Positions 1-9,083 are shown, numbered from the stretch's first letter. The stretch: DNA of 64,000 bases from an uncultured Oceanisphaera sp. (GCF_947495715.1 NZ_CANLZU010000002.1:124001-188000), one strand, 5' to 3'. Made by a program: numbers and translations. The notes: generated by a model from the letters alone, not told the origin.

Positions 1-2
1 CC

Positions 3-95
3 ATCAAGCGCAGTGACTTCGGCATGAGTTATGGCCTGCCCGGCGTGGGTGACGACATTCATATCAAGCTGTTTGTCGAAGGCATTCGTCAGTAA
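3..95 (+). CDS. YceI family protein, C-terminal fragment (5' end outside window)
   Basis: Only the last 30 codons are present, ending in TAA at 93-95. The visible peptide contains KRSDFGM early and ends DDIHIKLFVEGIRQ, which matches the carboxy end of YceI-domain proteins (KRSDFGM followed by a closing beta strand). YceI proteins are lipocalin-like barrels that bind isoprenoid-type ligands and are usually secreted to the periplasm; the signal peptide, if any, lies outside the window. The next gene starts 15 bases downstream behind its own ribosome site, so the two may be co-transcribed. Confidence 0.8.
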   Translation: MKRSDFGMSYGLPGVGDDIHIKLFVEGIRQ

Positions 96-109
96 CGTCG
101 GAGGTTGAT

Positions 110-841
110 ATGGGCGTGGATCTGCTGCTGCAGACACTGCTGCCGGCCTTGTTTGCGGGCGCCATCGGTTGGTGGCGCCCGCCTGCATTCTGGTGGCTGG
201 CCGGGGTGGCGGTATGGGTAACCATGGGCTGGGCATCCGGCTGGTATTTGTTACCGACCAAGGGAACCCAGTGGTTGCCGTTTGCCCTCTGGGCAGTGGC
301 GCTGGCCGAACTGTTACCGGGCCTGTGGCGTCGAATACTGACTCCCGTGCTGGTCAGTGGGGTGTTTCTACTGGCGTTATGGCCCTTGCTCGGTCGCTAT
401 CCAGAGGCGCTGTTCGGCCTGCTGGTGTTCTGGCTATGGCAGGGCTGGCGAGAGTGGCGCGGCGGTAGCGGCCGGGCCGGGTTGGGCTTTGCCGTCGGTG
501 GTGCCGCTTTCGCCATTACCGTGGCCATCGGCGGCAGCCTGCTGCTGGCCCAGCTCGCCGGATCTCTGGCGGTGCTGGCCGGCATCTTGTGGTTGAGTGG
601 CCTGAATCGTGCCGTGTCCGATCGGCACTTTACCGGCGTTTATGTGTTGTTGCTGACCCTGTGCTGGCAGTTTATCCCCATGGACGGGTGGCTGGTGGCG
701 CTGGCGTTGGTACCGCCTCTGGTGGAGCAGGGTCTGCGCCATAAAGGGGCCGGGTGGTCGGCACTGGCGGCGGTGGTGTCGGCGTTGCTGGTGGGGGCGC
801 TAAGCCTCTGGCTGGTGTGGCCGCAGGACTCGTTATACTGA
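110..841 (+). CDS. Hypothetical polytopic inner-membrane protein
   Basis: A 243-residue, extremely hydrophobic and Trp/Leu-rich protein. I count about eight to ten hydrophobic stretches separated by very short loops, for example residues 5-22, 58-75, 80-98, 133-152, 181-195 and 220-238. There is no soluble domain and no motif I recognise. The ATG at 110 sits 5 bases after a good GGAGG (100-104). It follows the YceI-type gene closely, and a perfect stem-loop terminator follows it, so the two may form a short operon. No family can be assigned from the sequence alone; a small integral membrane protein of unknown role is the honest call. A 99-residue ORF from 169 in another frame is a shadow. Confidence 0.75.
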   Translation: MGVDLLLQTLLPALFAGAIGWWRPPAFWWLAGVAVWVTMGWASGWYLLPTKGTQWLPFALWAVALAELLPGLWRRILTPVLVSGVFLLALWPLLGRYPEALFGLLVFWLWQGWREWRGGSGRAGLGFAVGGAAFAITVAIGGSLLLAQLAGSLAVLAGILWLSGLNRAVSDRHFTGVYVLLLTLCWQFIPMDGWLVALALVPPLVEQGLRHKGAGWSALAAVVSALLVGALSLWLVWPQDSLY

Positions 842-853
842 TAGTCATGTTAT

Positions 854-894
854 AAAAAGGGGTCGGCGTCATTTATCGACGCCGACCCCTTTTT
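854..894. terminator. Perfect palindromic bidirectional terminator / dispersed palindrome, copy 1
   Basis: The arms AAAAAGGGGTCGGCGTC (854-870) and its exact complement (878-894) flank a 7-base loop. With A-tracts on one side and T-tracts on the other it can stop transcription in both directions. The same core (GGGGTCGGAGTC or GGGGCCGGAGTC) recurs at 44482-44541 and 53821-53862, so it is probably a dispersed REP-like unit rather than a locally evolved terminator. Confidence 0.8.
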
Positions 895-930
895 CGTTCC
901 GAGACTTTTTATTTTGAGAGAAGGAAAACC

Positions 931-1203
931 ATGAAACCGAGAGTGGAAATTCGCTACTGTTCCCTGTGCCGCTGGCTGTTGCGCTCGGCCTGGCTGGCGC
1001 AGGAAATATTGTCGACCTTCAATGACGAGGTGGGCGAGGTGGCCCTGATCCCGGGTGAAAAAGGCCAGTTCCAGATCCTGGTCGACGGCACCCTGATTTG
1101 GTGTCGGGTGGCCGACGAGGGCTTTCCCGAAGCCAAAGAGGTTAAACAGCGGTTGCGGGATCATATCGCGCCGGACAGAGACCTGGGCCACAGTGACCGT
1201 TAA
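931..1203 (+). CDS. Rdx (SelW/SelT/SelH-like) thioredoxin-fold protein
   Basis: A 90-residue protein opening with a beta strand and a redox motif, C10-S-L-C13, the Cys form of the CxxC/CxxU motif in selenoprotein W-type Rdx proteins. The segment from about 40 to 75 (LIPGEKGQFQILVDG and FPEAKEVKQRLRD) matches the family pattern in which a Gly-rich turn precedes FPExKELKQRLRD. Family members are small cytoplasmic redox proteins with poorly defined substrates. There is no in-frame TGA, so it is a Cys rather than a selenocysteine version. The ATG at 931 follows AAGGA with normal spacing. It sits alone between the palindromic terminator and the patatin gene. Confidence 0.85.
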   Translation: MKPRVEIRYCSLCRWLLRSAWLAQEILSTFNDEVGEVALIPGEKGQFQILVDGTLIWCRVADEGFPEAKEVKQRLRDHIAPDRDLGHSDR

Positions 1204-1359
1204 CCCCGTAATCCGCCCCCACGCGATGGATTGGCTATGATTTTAGTATCGGGTCGAATGCGGGACAGCAGCCTGTCACCCGCATCATAACGTGAATTCC
1301 AATCCGTCCCGATGACGGTGCCATGGCACCATGCATACGGTTTGATGAAGGGAATCACT

Positions 1360-2295
1360 ATGACCAATCATGTTTCGGTCAGCCTTGACCATATCACCCC
1401 CTTGTATGCCGATGCCGGGGGACGCAGCGGCAAGATGGCCCTGGTGTGTGAAGGGGGCGGGCAGCGGGGCATTTTTACCGCCGGGGTGCTGGATGTCTTT
1501 ATGGAAGCCCGTTTCGACCCCTTCGATATTCTGATCGGGACCTCGGCCGGTGCACAGAACCTGTCCGCCTTTGTCTGTGATGCCCGGGGGTACGCCCGCA
1601 CCTTGATTGAGGAATATACCACCCGTGCCGATTTTTTCCGGCCGCTGCACTTTGCCCGTGGCGGTGACCTGGTGGATCTGGACTGGTTTTTCGACGTCCT
1701 GACCCATGGCCTGCCGCTGGATATTCACACCGGTCGCAAGCGGCTGAACGGGCGCGAGCTGCTGTTTTGCAGCACCCGTACCGGGGATTACCAACCCCAT
1801 TATTTTCACCCGGGCGAGAGCGACTGGATGCTGGGGTTGAAGGCGTCCAGCGCGATTCCATTGTTTTACCGGGCCGGAGTGGAGTGGCAGGGAGAACGTT
1901 ATGTGGACGGTGCCGTCGCCGACGCCATTCCGGTGCGCGAGGCCTATCGTCGCGGGGCGCGCACCATAGTGGTGATCCGCACCGTGCCCCAGCACAGCCG
2001 CTTCAGTCCACATTGGGCACGCAAGCTGGAAGGCTGGATAGGCCGGGAACGGCTGGGCGATCTGATGCAGATAGTGGAGGCGCATGAACGCTGCTTCAAC
2101 GACTTTCACGACTTCATCCATTGCCCGCCGAAGGATGCGCAGATCATCGAGATTTTTCCACACCAGCCGTTGCAAAGCCGGGTGCTGGGATCGAGTCGGG
2201 CGCAGCTGGAACAGGACTATGAACTGGGGCGTCATTACGGTCTGCATTTTCTGCATACCCTGGGCTCGTTACTGGAGATACGGGCGGCGCAATAA
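1360..2295 (+). CDS. Patatin-like phospholipase (YjjU-type)
   Basis: A 311-residue serine lipase of the patatin family. Seen in order: the oxyanion-hole loop EGGGQRG (about 31-37), the nucleophile elbow G60-T-S62-A-G64, and the catalytic aspartate in D183-G-A. This Ser/Asp dyad hydrolyses acyl esters of phospholipids or neutral lipids; the physiological substrate is unknown. Overall layout resembles E. coli YjjU rather than RssA. An upstream in-frame ATG at 1312 is open, but the ATG at 1360 has AAGGGA 6-11 bases before it and starts where the family normally starts, so I use 1360. A CCGAGTCT/AGACTCGG hairpin follows the stop. Confidence 0.88.
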   Translation: MTNHVSVSLDHITPLYADAGGRSGKMALVCEGGGQRGIFTAGVLDVFMEARFDPFDILIGTSAGAQNLSAFVCDARGYARTLIEEYTTRADFFRPLHFARGGDLVDLDWFFDVLTHGLPLDIHTGRKRLNGRELLFCSTRTGDYQPHYFHPGESDWMLGLKASSAIPLFYRAGVEWQGERYVDGAVADAIPVREAYRRGARTIVVIRTVPQHSRFSPHWARKLEGWIGRERLGDLMQIVEAHERCFNDFHDFIHCPPKDAQIIEIFPHQPLQSRVLGSSRAQLEQDYELGRHYGLHFLHTLGSLLEIRAAQ

Positions 2296-2330
2296 AATGG
2301 CTGCAAGTGGTTTCATACACTGGTCAGCGC

Positions 2331-2363
2331 CCGAGTCTGTGTGTAGACTCGGCTCCCGTTTTT
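2331..2363 (+). terminator. Weak rho-independent terminator after the patatin gene
   Basis: An 8-bp stem CCGAGTCT (2331-2338) / AGACTCGG (2345-2352) with a 6-base loop, then CTCCCG and five T residues. The gap between stem and T-tract makes it weak; it may instead be a regulatory hairpin in the speA leader. Confidence 0.4.
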
Positions 2364-2534
2364 CAGGACAAGCCATGCCCATGGCCGTTGCCATTAATGT
2401 TGGTATTAATGTTGCGGTGATGCTTGCTGAAGTCGCGGGCGCTCGATACCCTCCGAGCGTCAAAAAATTATCGTACCGGGTCTTACCCAGGCCCGGATCT
2501 TCTATGACCCTTACAATCAAAGGGGACAAAGAAT

Positions 2535-4439
2535 ATGGCTGAATGGTCCGCAAACGACGCGCTCAAAGTATATAACCTGCCTTACTGGGGCGCGGGCTTC
2601 TTTCATCTGGACGATCAGGGACGGGTGGTGGTGACTCCCGATAAAACCCGGCCCGAGGCCAAAGTGGTGGTGTCCGAGGTGGTCGAGCAGCTCAAGGCCG
2701 AAGGCTATGCCGCGCCGGTGTTGTTGCGTTTTCCCGATATTATCAAAAGCCGCATCGATGCCCTGTTCAATGCCTTTAGCGGCGCCATCGAAGATTACGG
2801 TTACGAAGGCGATTACCTGACCGTTTATCCGATCAAGGTCAACCAGCAGCGCGGTGTGCTGGACGCGGTCACCAAGGCCTACAAAGACAAGCCGCGTCTT
2901 GGGCTTGAGGCGGGTTCCAAGCCGGAGCTGCTGGCCGTGCTTGCGCACAGTCATGAAACCGAGTCGGTGATCGTCTGTAACGGTTACAAAGACAAGGAAT
3001 ATATTCGTCTGGCGCTGATGGGCACCAAGATGGGCCATCAGGTGTATATCGTCATCGAGAAGCTGTCCGAGCTGACCATGGTGATGGAGGAGGCCAGGCG
3101 CCTCAACGTGGCCCCTCGCCTCGGTGTGCGGGCCCGATTGGCCTCCCAGGGTGCCGGCAAGTGGCAGTCCAGCGGCGGTGAAAAGTCCAAGTTTGGCTTG
3201 AGCGCGGCTCATGTGCTCAATCTGGTCAAGCAGTTGCGCGATGCAGACTGCCTGGACTGGTTGCAGCTGCTGCACTTTCATCTGGGCTCCCAGATTGCCA
3301 ACATTCGCGACATTCAGAAAGGCGTGCGTGAATGCGGCCGTTTCTATGGCGAGCTGCGCCGCATGGGCGTACCGGTCGACATCGTCGATGTGGGCGGTGG
3401 TCTGGGCGTGGATTACGAAGGAACCCGTTCGCAGAGCTATTGCTCGGCCAACTATAACCTGCGCGAATACGCCAACAATGTGGTGTGGGGTATCGGGGAT
3501 GTGTGCCGCGAATTCGAGCTGCCTTATCCGTTGATCATCAGTGAATCCGGCCGGGCCATTACCGCGCACCATGCCATGCTGATAGCCGATGTGATCAGCA
3601 CCGAGTCGGCCAAACCCCAGGCCGCGAAAGCGCCGGCAGACGACGCCGCCTTTCTGCTGCAGAACATCTGGGAAACCTGGGAAGACCTGTGCCAGGAAGA
3701 TCCGCCATTGCTTGAAATCTACCACGATACCGTGGCCGAGCTGGCCGATGTGCACCAGCAGTACAACATGGGTCTGATGACCCTGGAAGACAGAGCCTGG
3801 GCCGAGGAAATGCACCTCAACATCTGTCTGGGCATCAAGTCACGGCTGGATACGGTTAACCGGGCGCACAGACCCATTATCGACGAGCTGAACGAGAAGC
3901 TGGCAGACAAGTGTTTCGTCAACTTCTCCCTGTTCCAGTCGCTGCCCGATGCCTGGGGTATCGATCAGATTTTCCCGGTATTGCCGCTGGATGGTCTGGA
4001 CAGAGCGCCGACCCGTCGTGCGGTGATCCTGGATATCACCTGTGATTCGGACGGTGCCATCGATCAGTACGTGGATGGCCAGGGGGTGGAAACCACGCTG
4101 CCGATGCCGGAGTTTATTCCCGGTCAGCCCCAGTATCTGGGCTTTTTCCTGGTGGGCGCCTATCAGGAAATTCTGGGCGACATGCACAACCTGTTCGGTG
4201 ATACCCACAGCGCGGAAGTGTCGGTAGACGAGCAGGGCAAGGTGGTGGTCAATAACGTGAAAGCCGGCAGCACGGTAGCCGACATGCTGCGTTATGTGGA
4301 CATAGATCCGTCGGTGATCAACGCCCGTTACGAGGTATTGGTGAATCAGCCGGATCTGGATGAAGAAACCCGCGCCATGCTGATGAAAGAGCTGACCGCC
4401 GGTCTGGAAGGGTATACCTATCTGGAAGAAGAGCTGTAA
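2535..4439 (+). CDS. speA: Biosynthetic arginine decarboxylase
   Basis: A 634-residue PLP enzyme that converts arginine to agmatine, the first step of the agmatine route to putrescine. The N-terminal barrel carries the PLP lysine in VYPIKVNQQR (K101), followed by LHFHLGSQ and the phosphate-binding glycines DVGGGLGVDYEG. The C-terminal domain has the ITCDSDGAIDQYVDG segment, whose Cys and Asp complete the active site across the dimer. It is slightly shorter than the E. coli enzyme (658 residues), the difference lying in the N-terminal extension. The ATG at 2535 is preceded by AGGGGA (2520-2525). It is a single-gene unit with a strong terminator. Confidence 0.97.
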   Translation: MAEWSANDALKVYNLPYWGAGFFHLDDQGRVVVTPDKTRPEAKVVVSEVVEQLKAEGYAAPVLLRFPDIIKSRIDALFNAFSGAIEDYGYEGDYLTVYPIKVNQQRGVLDAVTKAYKDKPRLGLEAGSKPELLAVLAHSHETESVIVCNGYKDKEYIRLALMGTKMGHQVYIVIEKLSELTMVMEEARRLNVAPRLGVRARLASQGAGKWQSSGGEKSKFGLSAAHVLNLVKQLRDADCLDWLQLLHFHLGSQIANIRDIQKGVRECGRFYGELRRMGVPVDIVDVGGGLGVDYEGTRSQSYCSANYNLREYANNVVWGIGDVCREFELPYPLIISESGRAITAHHAMLIADVISTESAKPQAAKAPADDAAFLLQNIWETWEDLCQEDPPLLEIYHDTVAELADVHQQYNMGLMTLEDRAWAEEMHLNICLGIKSRLDTVNRAHRPIIDELNEKLADKCFVNFSLFQSLPDAWGIDQIFPVLPLDGLDRAPTRRAVILDITCDSDGAIDQYVDGQGVETTLPMPEFIPGQPQYLGFFLVGAYQEILGDMHNLFGDTHSAEVSVDEQGKVVVNNVKAGSTVADMLRYVDIDPSVINARYEVLVNQPDLDEETRAMLMKELTAGLEGYTYLEEEL

Positions 4440-4448
4440 ACTTTATAA

Positions 4449-4469
4449 GCCGTAAGCCGTAAGCCGTAA
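4449..4469. repeat. Three tandem GCCGTAA heptads
   Basis: GCCGTAA is repeated three times without interruption directly after speA. Related heptads (GCCATAA, GCCGTAA) occur after pyrF at about 36253-36277, and other 7-bp arrays (GCCTCAC, CTCCTCA) occur in four further spacers. Confidence 0.7.
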
Positions 4470-4474
4470 ATGAC

Positions 4475-4510
4475 CAGCGGGAAGTCGACATCGACTTCCC
4501 GCTGTTTTTA
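4475..4510 (+). terminator. Rho-independent terminator of speA
   Basis: A perfect 14-bp stem CAGCGGGAAGTCGA (4475-4488) / TCGACTTCCCGCTG (4491-4504) with a 2-base loop, followed by TTTTTATTT. Three tandem GCCGTAA heptads (4449-4469) lie between the stop codon and this stem. Confidence 0.95.
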
Positions 4511-4514
4511 TTTC

Positions 4515-4600
4515 AGTACAAACGTCGGACAAATGGCCCGCTCCACCGACTCGCTGTGAATACCTCCCTGATACCAAGGAGTTGCCTCTGGTCTAAGGCC
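4515..4600. repeat. Truncated fragment of the TAATACCAA dispersed element
   Basis: The stretch from CAGTACAAACGTCGGACAAA onward, including a CCGCTCCACCGAC block and an AAGGAGTTGCCTCTGGTCT block, matches segments of the dispersed elements at 15983-16470 and 19386-19883. Both terminal repeats and the middle are missing. It abuts the 3' end of the Lrp-family gene. Confidence 0.6.
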
Positions 4601-4604
4601 GTAC

Positions 4605-5069
4605 CTACAGGCCGAGATCCTTCACACTTTCCATGACCACGAAGGTACTGGTTTGCACCACATGCGGCAGGGTGGAGAGTTTTTCACCCAGCACCATGCG
4701 GTAAGCGACCATATCGTTGGTACGTACCTTCAGCAGATAGTCGTAACCGCCGGCGATCATGTGGCACTGCTCGACTTCTCCGATCTTGCGGACGGCCTTG
4801 TTAAAGGCGGTCAGGGCCTTGCTGCTGGTATCGTTGAGGGTGACCTGGACAAAGGCGATATGATTCATGCCGAGCTTGCCATGATCGACCAGCGCCGTAT
4901 AACCGGTGATATAGCCCTGTTCCTCGAGTCGGCGCATTCGCAGCTGGCAGGGGGTCTTCGACAGGCCGACGCGGGAAGCCAGCTCGGTAAGTGTCATTCG
5001 AGCATCTTCCTGGAGTTCCTTGATGATCTGCAGATCAGCTCTATCCAGATTTCCTGTTTTTTCTGTCAT
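4605..5069 (-). CDS. Lrp/AsnC-family regulator, probable activator of putA
   Basis: A 154-residue protein with an N-terminal winged helix-turn-helix (about residues 10-60; LTELASRVGLSKTPCQLRMRRLEEQGYI) and a C-terminal RAM/AsnC ligand-binding domain (about 70-150). It is divergent from putA across a 372-bp spacer. In several gammaproteobacteria and alphaproteobacteria an Lrp-type protein (PutR) divergent from putA activates proline degradation in response to proline; that role is inferred here from position. A 6+6 inverted repeat CATAAG/CTTATG in the spacer is a candidate site. The ATG at 5069 has no strong Shine-Dalgarno sequence. Confidence 0.85.
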   Translation of the reverse strand: MTEKTGNLDRADLQIIKELQEDARMTLTELASRVGLSKTPCQLRMRRLEEQGYITGYTALVDHGKLGMNHIAFVQVTLNDTSSKALTAFNKAVRKIGEVEQCHMIAGGYDYLLKVRTNDMVAYRMVLGEKLSTLPHVVQTSTFVVMESVKDLGL

Positions 5070-5342
5070 TTTTGGTTTTTATTCCCATTGGGTTGTTTAA
5101 ATATATTCCAATATTCTACATACGTTTATTTATTGGTGAAATGGACTATCGGTTTCAGAGCGGTGGCGGTGTGTGTCAACCCTGATAACGCCCGAGAGCA
5201 GGCGTCTTCATACTCGAAATCCGGTACTTCTCCGGAGAATGTCGTGCCTTGCCGGGACCAGCTTTGGATGGCGAGGTTAGTCTATTTTCCTGTTATTTAT
5301 ATTTTTATGGTGAAAAGTTAAAAATTAACATTAATAAATAGT

Positions 5343-5360
5343 CATAAGGTAAGGCTTATG
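5343..5360. promoter_or_regulatory. Candidate operator in the lrp-putA divergent spacer
   Basis: The inverted repeat CATAAG-N6-CTTATG lies about 80 bases before the putA start, in the AT-rich part of a 372-bp spacer that otherwise holds no gene. Its position fits a regulator site, but nothing proves which protein binds. The lrp-proximal part of the spacer (about 5160-5270) is GC-rich with a short CCGG hairpin and shows nothing else I recognise. Confidence 0.35.
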
Positions 5361-5441
5361 GATTTCATATAGGAAATGTGACTCTCTGTTTGTGGGTAGA
5401 ATGGCGGCAACAAGACTGCATATATCAAGGGAGTAGGTCGG

Positions 5442-8400
5442 ATGAAAGAACAAGCACAATCGATGGCGTCCAGCCGGGAACAGATGCGTAGCCACTATCT
5501 GGCCGATGAGGCCACCGTCGTCAAGGCGTTGGCGGCCAGTGCACAGGTATCCCCCGGTGAGCGTGCCAACATCTCCGCACGGGCGATCGCGCTGGTTAAG
5601 GATGTGCGTGCCAACGCCACGCCAACCATCATGGAAAAATTTCTTGCCCAGTACGGCCTGACCACCAAGGAAGGCGTGGCCCTGATGTGTATGGCCGAGG
5701 CCCTGCTGCGGGTGCCGGACAAGAGCACCATCGACGAGCTTATCGAAGACAAGATTTCATCCGGCAACTGGGCCGAGCACCGTGGCCGCTCCGGCTCCTC
5801 GCTGATCAACAGCTCCACCTGGGCACTGCTGGTGACCGGCAAGCTGCTTTCGCCGGTCGACCGCAAGGGATTGGCGAGCACCCTGCGCGGCATGGTCAAG
5901 CGTCTCGGCGAGCCCGTGGTGCGCACGGCCGTGGCTCAGGCCATGAAGGAAATGGGGCGCCAGTTCGTTTTGGGCCGCAATATCGAAGAAGCACTCAAGC
6001 GTGCGAAAAATTATGAAGCGCGGGGCTATACCTATTCCTACGATATGTTGGGAGAGGCGGCTCGTACCGACGGGGATGCGCTGCGCTATCACCGCGCCTA
6101 TTCCGATGCCATCAAGTCCCTGGCACCGCACTGTGGTCACCAGGAAATTCGCAACAACCCGGGTATTTCGGTCAAGCTGTCCGCACTGCACGCCCGCTAC
6201 GAATTCGGCCAGCAAGATCGGGTCATGAACGAGCTGGTGCCCCGGGCGCTGGAGTTGGCCAGACAGGCCAAGGCCGCCAATATGGGCTTCAATATCGATG
6301 CGGAAGAAGCCGATCGCCTGGACTTGTCTCTGGATGTGATCGAAGCGGTGCTGTCCGATCCCTCGCTGGCGGGCTGGGACGGCTTTGGTGTCGTGGTGCA
6401 GGCCTTCGGCAAGCGGGCGGCGCATGTGCTCGACTGGCTGTATGCACTGTCCGAAAAGCTGGACCGACGCATCATGGTACGCCTGGTCAAAGGCGCCTAC
6501 TGGGATGCGGAGATCAAGCGCGCCCAGGTGATGGGCCTGACCGATTTTCCGGTCTTCACCCGCAAGGTCAACAGCGATCTGTCCTACATTTCCTGCGCCA
6601 GAAAACTGCTGGCGATGACCGATCGTATCTATCCCCAGTTTGCGACCCACAATGCCCACTCGGTATCGGCCATTCTGGAACTGGCTCAGGGTCGCGATTG
6701 CTTCGAATTCCAGCGTCTGCACGGCATGGGCGAATCGCTGCATGATGCGGTGCTCACCAAGCAGGGAACCCGCTGTCGTATCTACGCCCCCGTGGGGGCC
6801 CACCAGGATCTGCTGGCCTATCTGGTACGCCGCCTGCTGGAAAACGGTGCCAACAGCTCCTTCGTCAACCAGATTGTCGATACCCGCATTCAGCCCGAAG
6901 ACATCGCTCGCGACCCCTTCGATACCGTCGCGGCCATGGGGGATGCGGTGTCGAGTAAAATCATTGCCCGCCCGGCGGATCTGTATGGTGCCGAGCGCCT
7001 CAATGCCAAGGGCTGGGACATCACAGATCCGGTGGAAGTGGCCGAGATCGAAGAGGGCCGTGGCCGCTTCAAGCGCCATCAGTGGACCGGCGGCCCCGTG
7101 CTGGCCTGCGCGGTGCAGGGTGGCGAGGTGCAGGAAGTGCGCAACCCGGCCAGGCCGTCCGATCTGGTGGGTCATGTGACCCAGGCCTCGAAGCAAGATA
7201 TCGAAGGTGCCATTCGCGCAGCACAAACGGGCTTCCAGGCCTGGTCCGCCCTGTCGGTAGAAGAGCGGGCCAGCCGCATTCGCCGGGTGGCCGACTTGTT
7301 TGAAGAGCATGTCCACGAGCTGTTCGCCCTGGCGACCCGAGAAGCGGGCAAGAGCCTGCTCGATGGCGTGGCCGAAATTCGCGAAGCCGTCGACTTTGCC
7401 CGTTACTATCCGAACGAAGCGGTACGCAACCAGGAGTTCGGTGCCGGACGCGGTGTCATTGCCTGTATTTCACCCTGGAACTTTCCGCTGGCAATCTTCG
7501 CCGGTCAGGTACTGGCGGGGCTGGCGGCAGGCAATGCCGTTATCGCCAAGCCGGCGGGTCAGACCGCACTGCTCGCCACCCGGGCCGTCGAGCTGATGCA
7601 TCAAGCCGGTATTCCCAAGGGCGCCATTCAGCTGCTGCCCGGTGGCGGCAGCACCGTCGGTGCGGCGCTGACCTCGGATCCGCGTATTGCCGGCGTCTGC
7701 TTCACCGGCTCTACCGCCACGGCCCAGCACATCAACAAGGTGATGGCCGAGACAATGGCGCCGGATGCCCCCCTGGTGGCCGAAACCGGCGGTCTGAACG
7801 CCATGATCGTGGACTCCACCGCCCTGCCGGAGCAGGTGATACGCGATGTACTGGCTTCTTCGTTCCAGAGTGCCGGTCAGCGTTGCTCCGCCCTGCGCAT
7901 GCTCTATGTGCAGAAGGACATCGCCGATCACCTGCTGGAGATGCTGTTCGGTGCCATGGACGAACTGAGCGTGGGTGATCCCTGGTTGCTGTCTACCGAT
8001 GTGGGCCCGGTGATCGACGACAATGCCAAGCAGGGTATCGAAGCCCATTGCAAGAAATTTGCCGCCATGGGGCGGGTGCTCAAGCAACTGCCGGTACCGG
8101 CAGAGGGGCGTTTCGTGGCACCGACGGTGATCCGGCTGGAAGGCATTCATGAGCTGGAAGAAGAAATCTTCGGGCCGGTACTGCACGTGGCCACCTTCGA
8201 GGCGGACGAAATCGAGCAGGTGGTCGATCAGATCAACGCCCAGGGCTTCGGCCTGACCTTCGGCCTGCATACCCGGGTCGACAAGCGGGTTGAGCGCATC
8301 GTCAACCGGGTCAAGGTGGGTAACATCTACGTCAACCGCAATCAGATCGGCGCCATCGTCGGCTCTCAGCCCTTTGGTGGCGAGGGGCTGTCGGGCACGG

Positions 8401-9053
8401 GTCCGAAAGCGGGTGGCCCCCAGTATGTGCGCCGCTTCATGAAAACCGGCGCGGTAGCGACGGTAGACGCCGCCGGGGCAGAAACGGTTACCGCGGATCA
8501 GCTGCAGCGGGCGATCACCCGGCTGGATGTGAAGGCCTGGTCCGTGGCCCGGGATCGGGCGGCGCGGCTGCAGCCCGTTTTTGGTACCGTGCCCGCGGCC
8601 CTCGATGCCGCACCGGAAGAAATGCCGGGACCGACCGGGGAGCTGAACCGGCTGTCTTGCCGTCCTCGTGGTGTTGTGCTCTGTCTGGGGCCGGATCTGG
8701 CCTCGGCCATGAAGCAGGCCGGCATTGCCCTGTCGCAGGGTAACGGCGTGGTCGTGGTAGCGCCGGGCGCACCCGCGGCACTGGCAGGCCTGGCAGGTAT
8801 TCCCGTACTGGGGCTGGAAGGTCTGTTGCAGCCTGCCGCCCTGAAAACCGTTGGCGGATTCGAGGCGCTGGTCAGTGCGGCTGCCGAGCCGACACTGCGG
8901 CAATACCGTGTTGCTCTGGCGAAACGTGACGGTGCCCTGTTGCCGCTGCTGACCAGTCAGGATGCGCCCGAGCGCTTCGTGATCGAGCGCCACCTCTGTG
9001 TCGACACCACGGCAGCCGGCGGCAACGCCAGCCTGATAGCGGCATCCGAGTAA
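5442..9053 (+). CDS. putA: Bifunctional proline dehydrogenase / L-glutamate gamma-semialdehyde dehydrogenase
   Basis: A 1203-residue enzyme that oxidises proline to glutamate in two coupled steps: FAD-dependent proline dehydrogenase, then NAD-dependent aldehyde dehydrogenase. The PRODH barrel spans roughly 180-480 (RLVKGAYWDAEIKRAQ at 347-362, ATHNAHS, FQRLHGMGE). The ALDH domain spans about 560-1040 with NAD-loop FTGSTATA, the general base E781 in ETGG, and nucleophile C815 in AGQRC. A C-terminal ALDH-like domain (about 1050-1203) follows. The first 40 residues do not resemble the ribbon-helix-helix DNA-binding domain of trifunctional E. coli PutA, so it should not repress itself. The ATG at 5442 has GGGAG upstream. 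Confidence 0.97.
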   Translation: MKEQAQSMASSREQMRSHYLADEATVVKALAASAQVSPGERANISARAIALVKDVRANATPTIMEKFLAQYGLTTKEGVALMCMAEALLRVPDKSTIDELIEDKISSGNWAEHRGRSGSSLINSSTWALLVTGKLLSPVDRKGLASTLRGMVKRLGEPVVRTAVAQAMKEMGRQFVLGRNIEEALKRAKNYEARGYTYSYDMLGEAARTDGDALRYHRAYSDAIKSLAPHCGHQEIRNNPGISVKLSALHARYEFGQQDRVMNELVPRALELARQAKAANMGFNIDAEEADRLDLSLDVIEAVLSDPSLAGWDGFGVVVQAFGKRAAHVLDWLYALSEKLDRRIMVRLVKGAYWDAEIKRAQVMGLTDFPVFTRKVNSDLSYISCARKLLAMTDRIYPQFATHNAHSVSAILELAQGRDCFEFQRLHGMGESLHDAVLTKQGTRCRIYAPVGAHQDLLAYLVRRLLENGANSSFVNQIVDTRIQPEDIARDPFDTVAAMGDAVSSKIIARPADLYGAERLNAKGWDITDPVEVAEIEEGRGRFKRHQWTGGPVLACAVQGGEVQEVRNPARPSDLVGHVTQASKQDIEGAIRAAQTGFQAWSALSVEERASRIRRVADLFEEHVHELFALATREAGKSLLDGVAEIREAVDFARYYPNEAVRNQEFGAGRGVIACISPWNFPLAIFAGQVLAGLAAGNAVIAKPAGQTALLATRAVELMHQAGIPKGAIQLLPGGGSTVGAALTSDPRIAGVCFTGSTATAQHINKVMAETMAPDAPLVAETGGLNAMIVDSTALPEQVIRDVLASSFQSAGQRCSALRMLYVQKDIADHLLEMLFGAMDELSVGDPWLLSTDVGPVIDDNAKQGIEAHCKKFAAMGRVLKQLPVPAEGRFVAPTVIRLEGIHELEEEIFGPVLHVATFEADEIEQVVDQINAQGFGLTFGLHTRVDKRVERIVNRVKVGNIYVNRNQIGAIVGSQPFGGEGLSGTGPKAGGPQYVRRFMKTGAVATVDAAGAETVTADQLQRAITRLDVKAWSVARDRAARLQPVFGTVPAALDAAPEEMPGPTGELNRLSCRPRGVVLCLGPDLASAMKQAGIALSQGNGVVVVAPGAPAALAGLAGIPVLGLEGLLQPAALKTVGGFEALVSAAAEPTLRQYRVALAKRDGALLPLLTSQDAPERFVIERHLCVDTTAAGGNASLIAASE

Positions 9054-9083
9054 GCGTTATCGCGTACCTGGCGACAGCAAACC

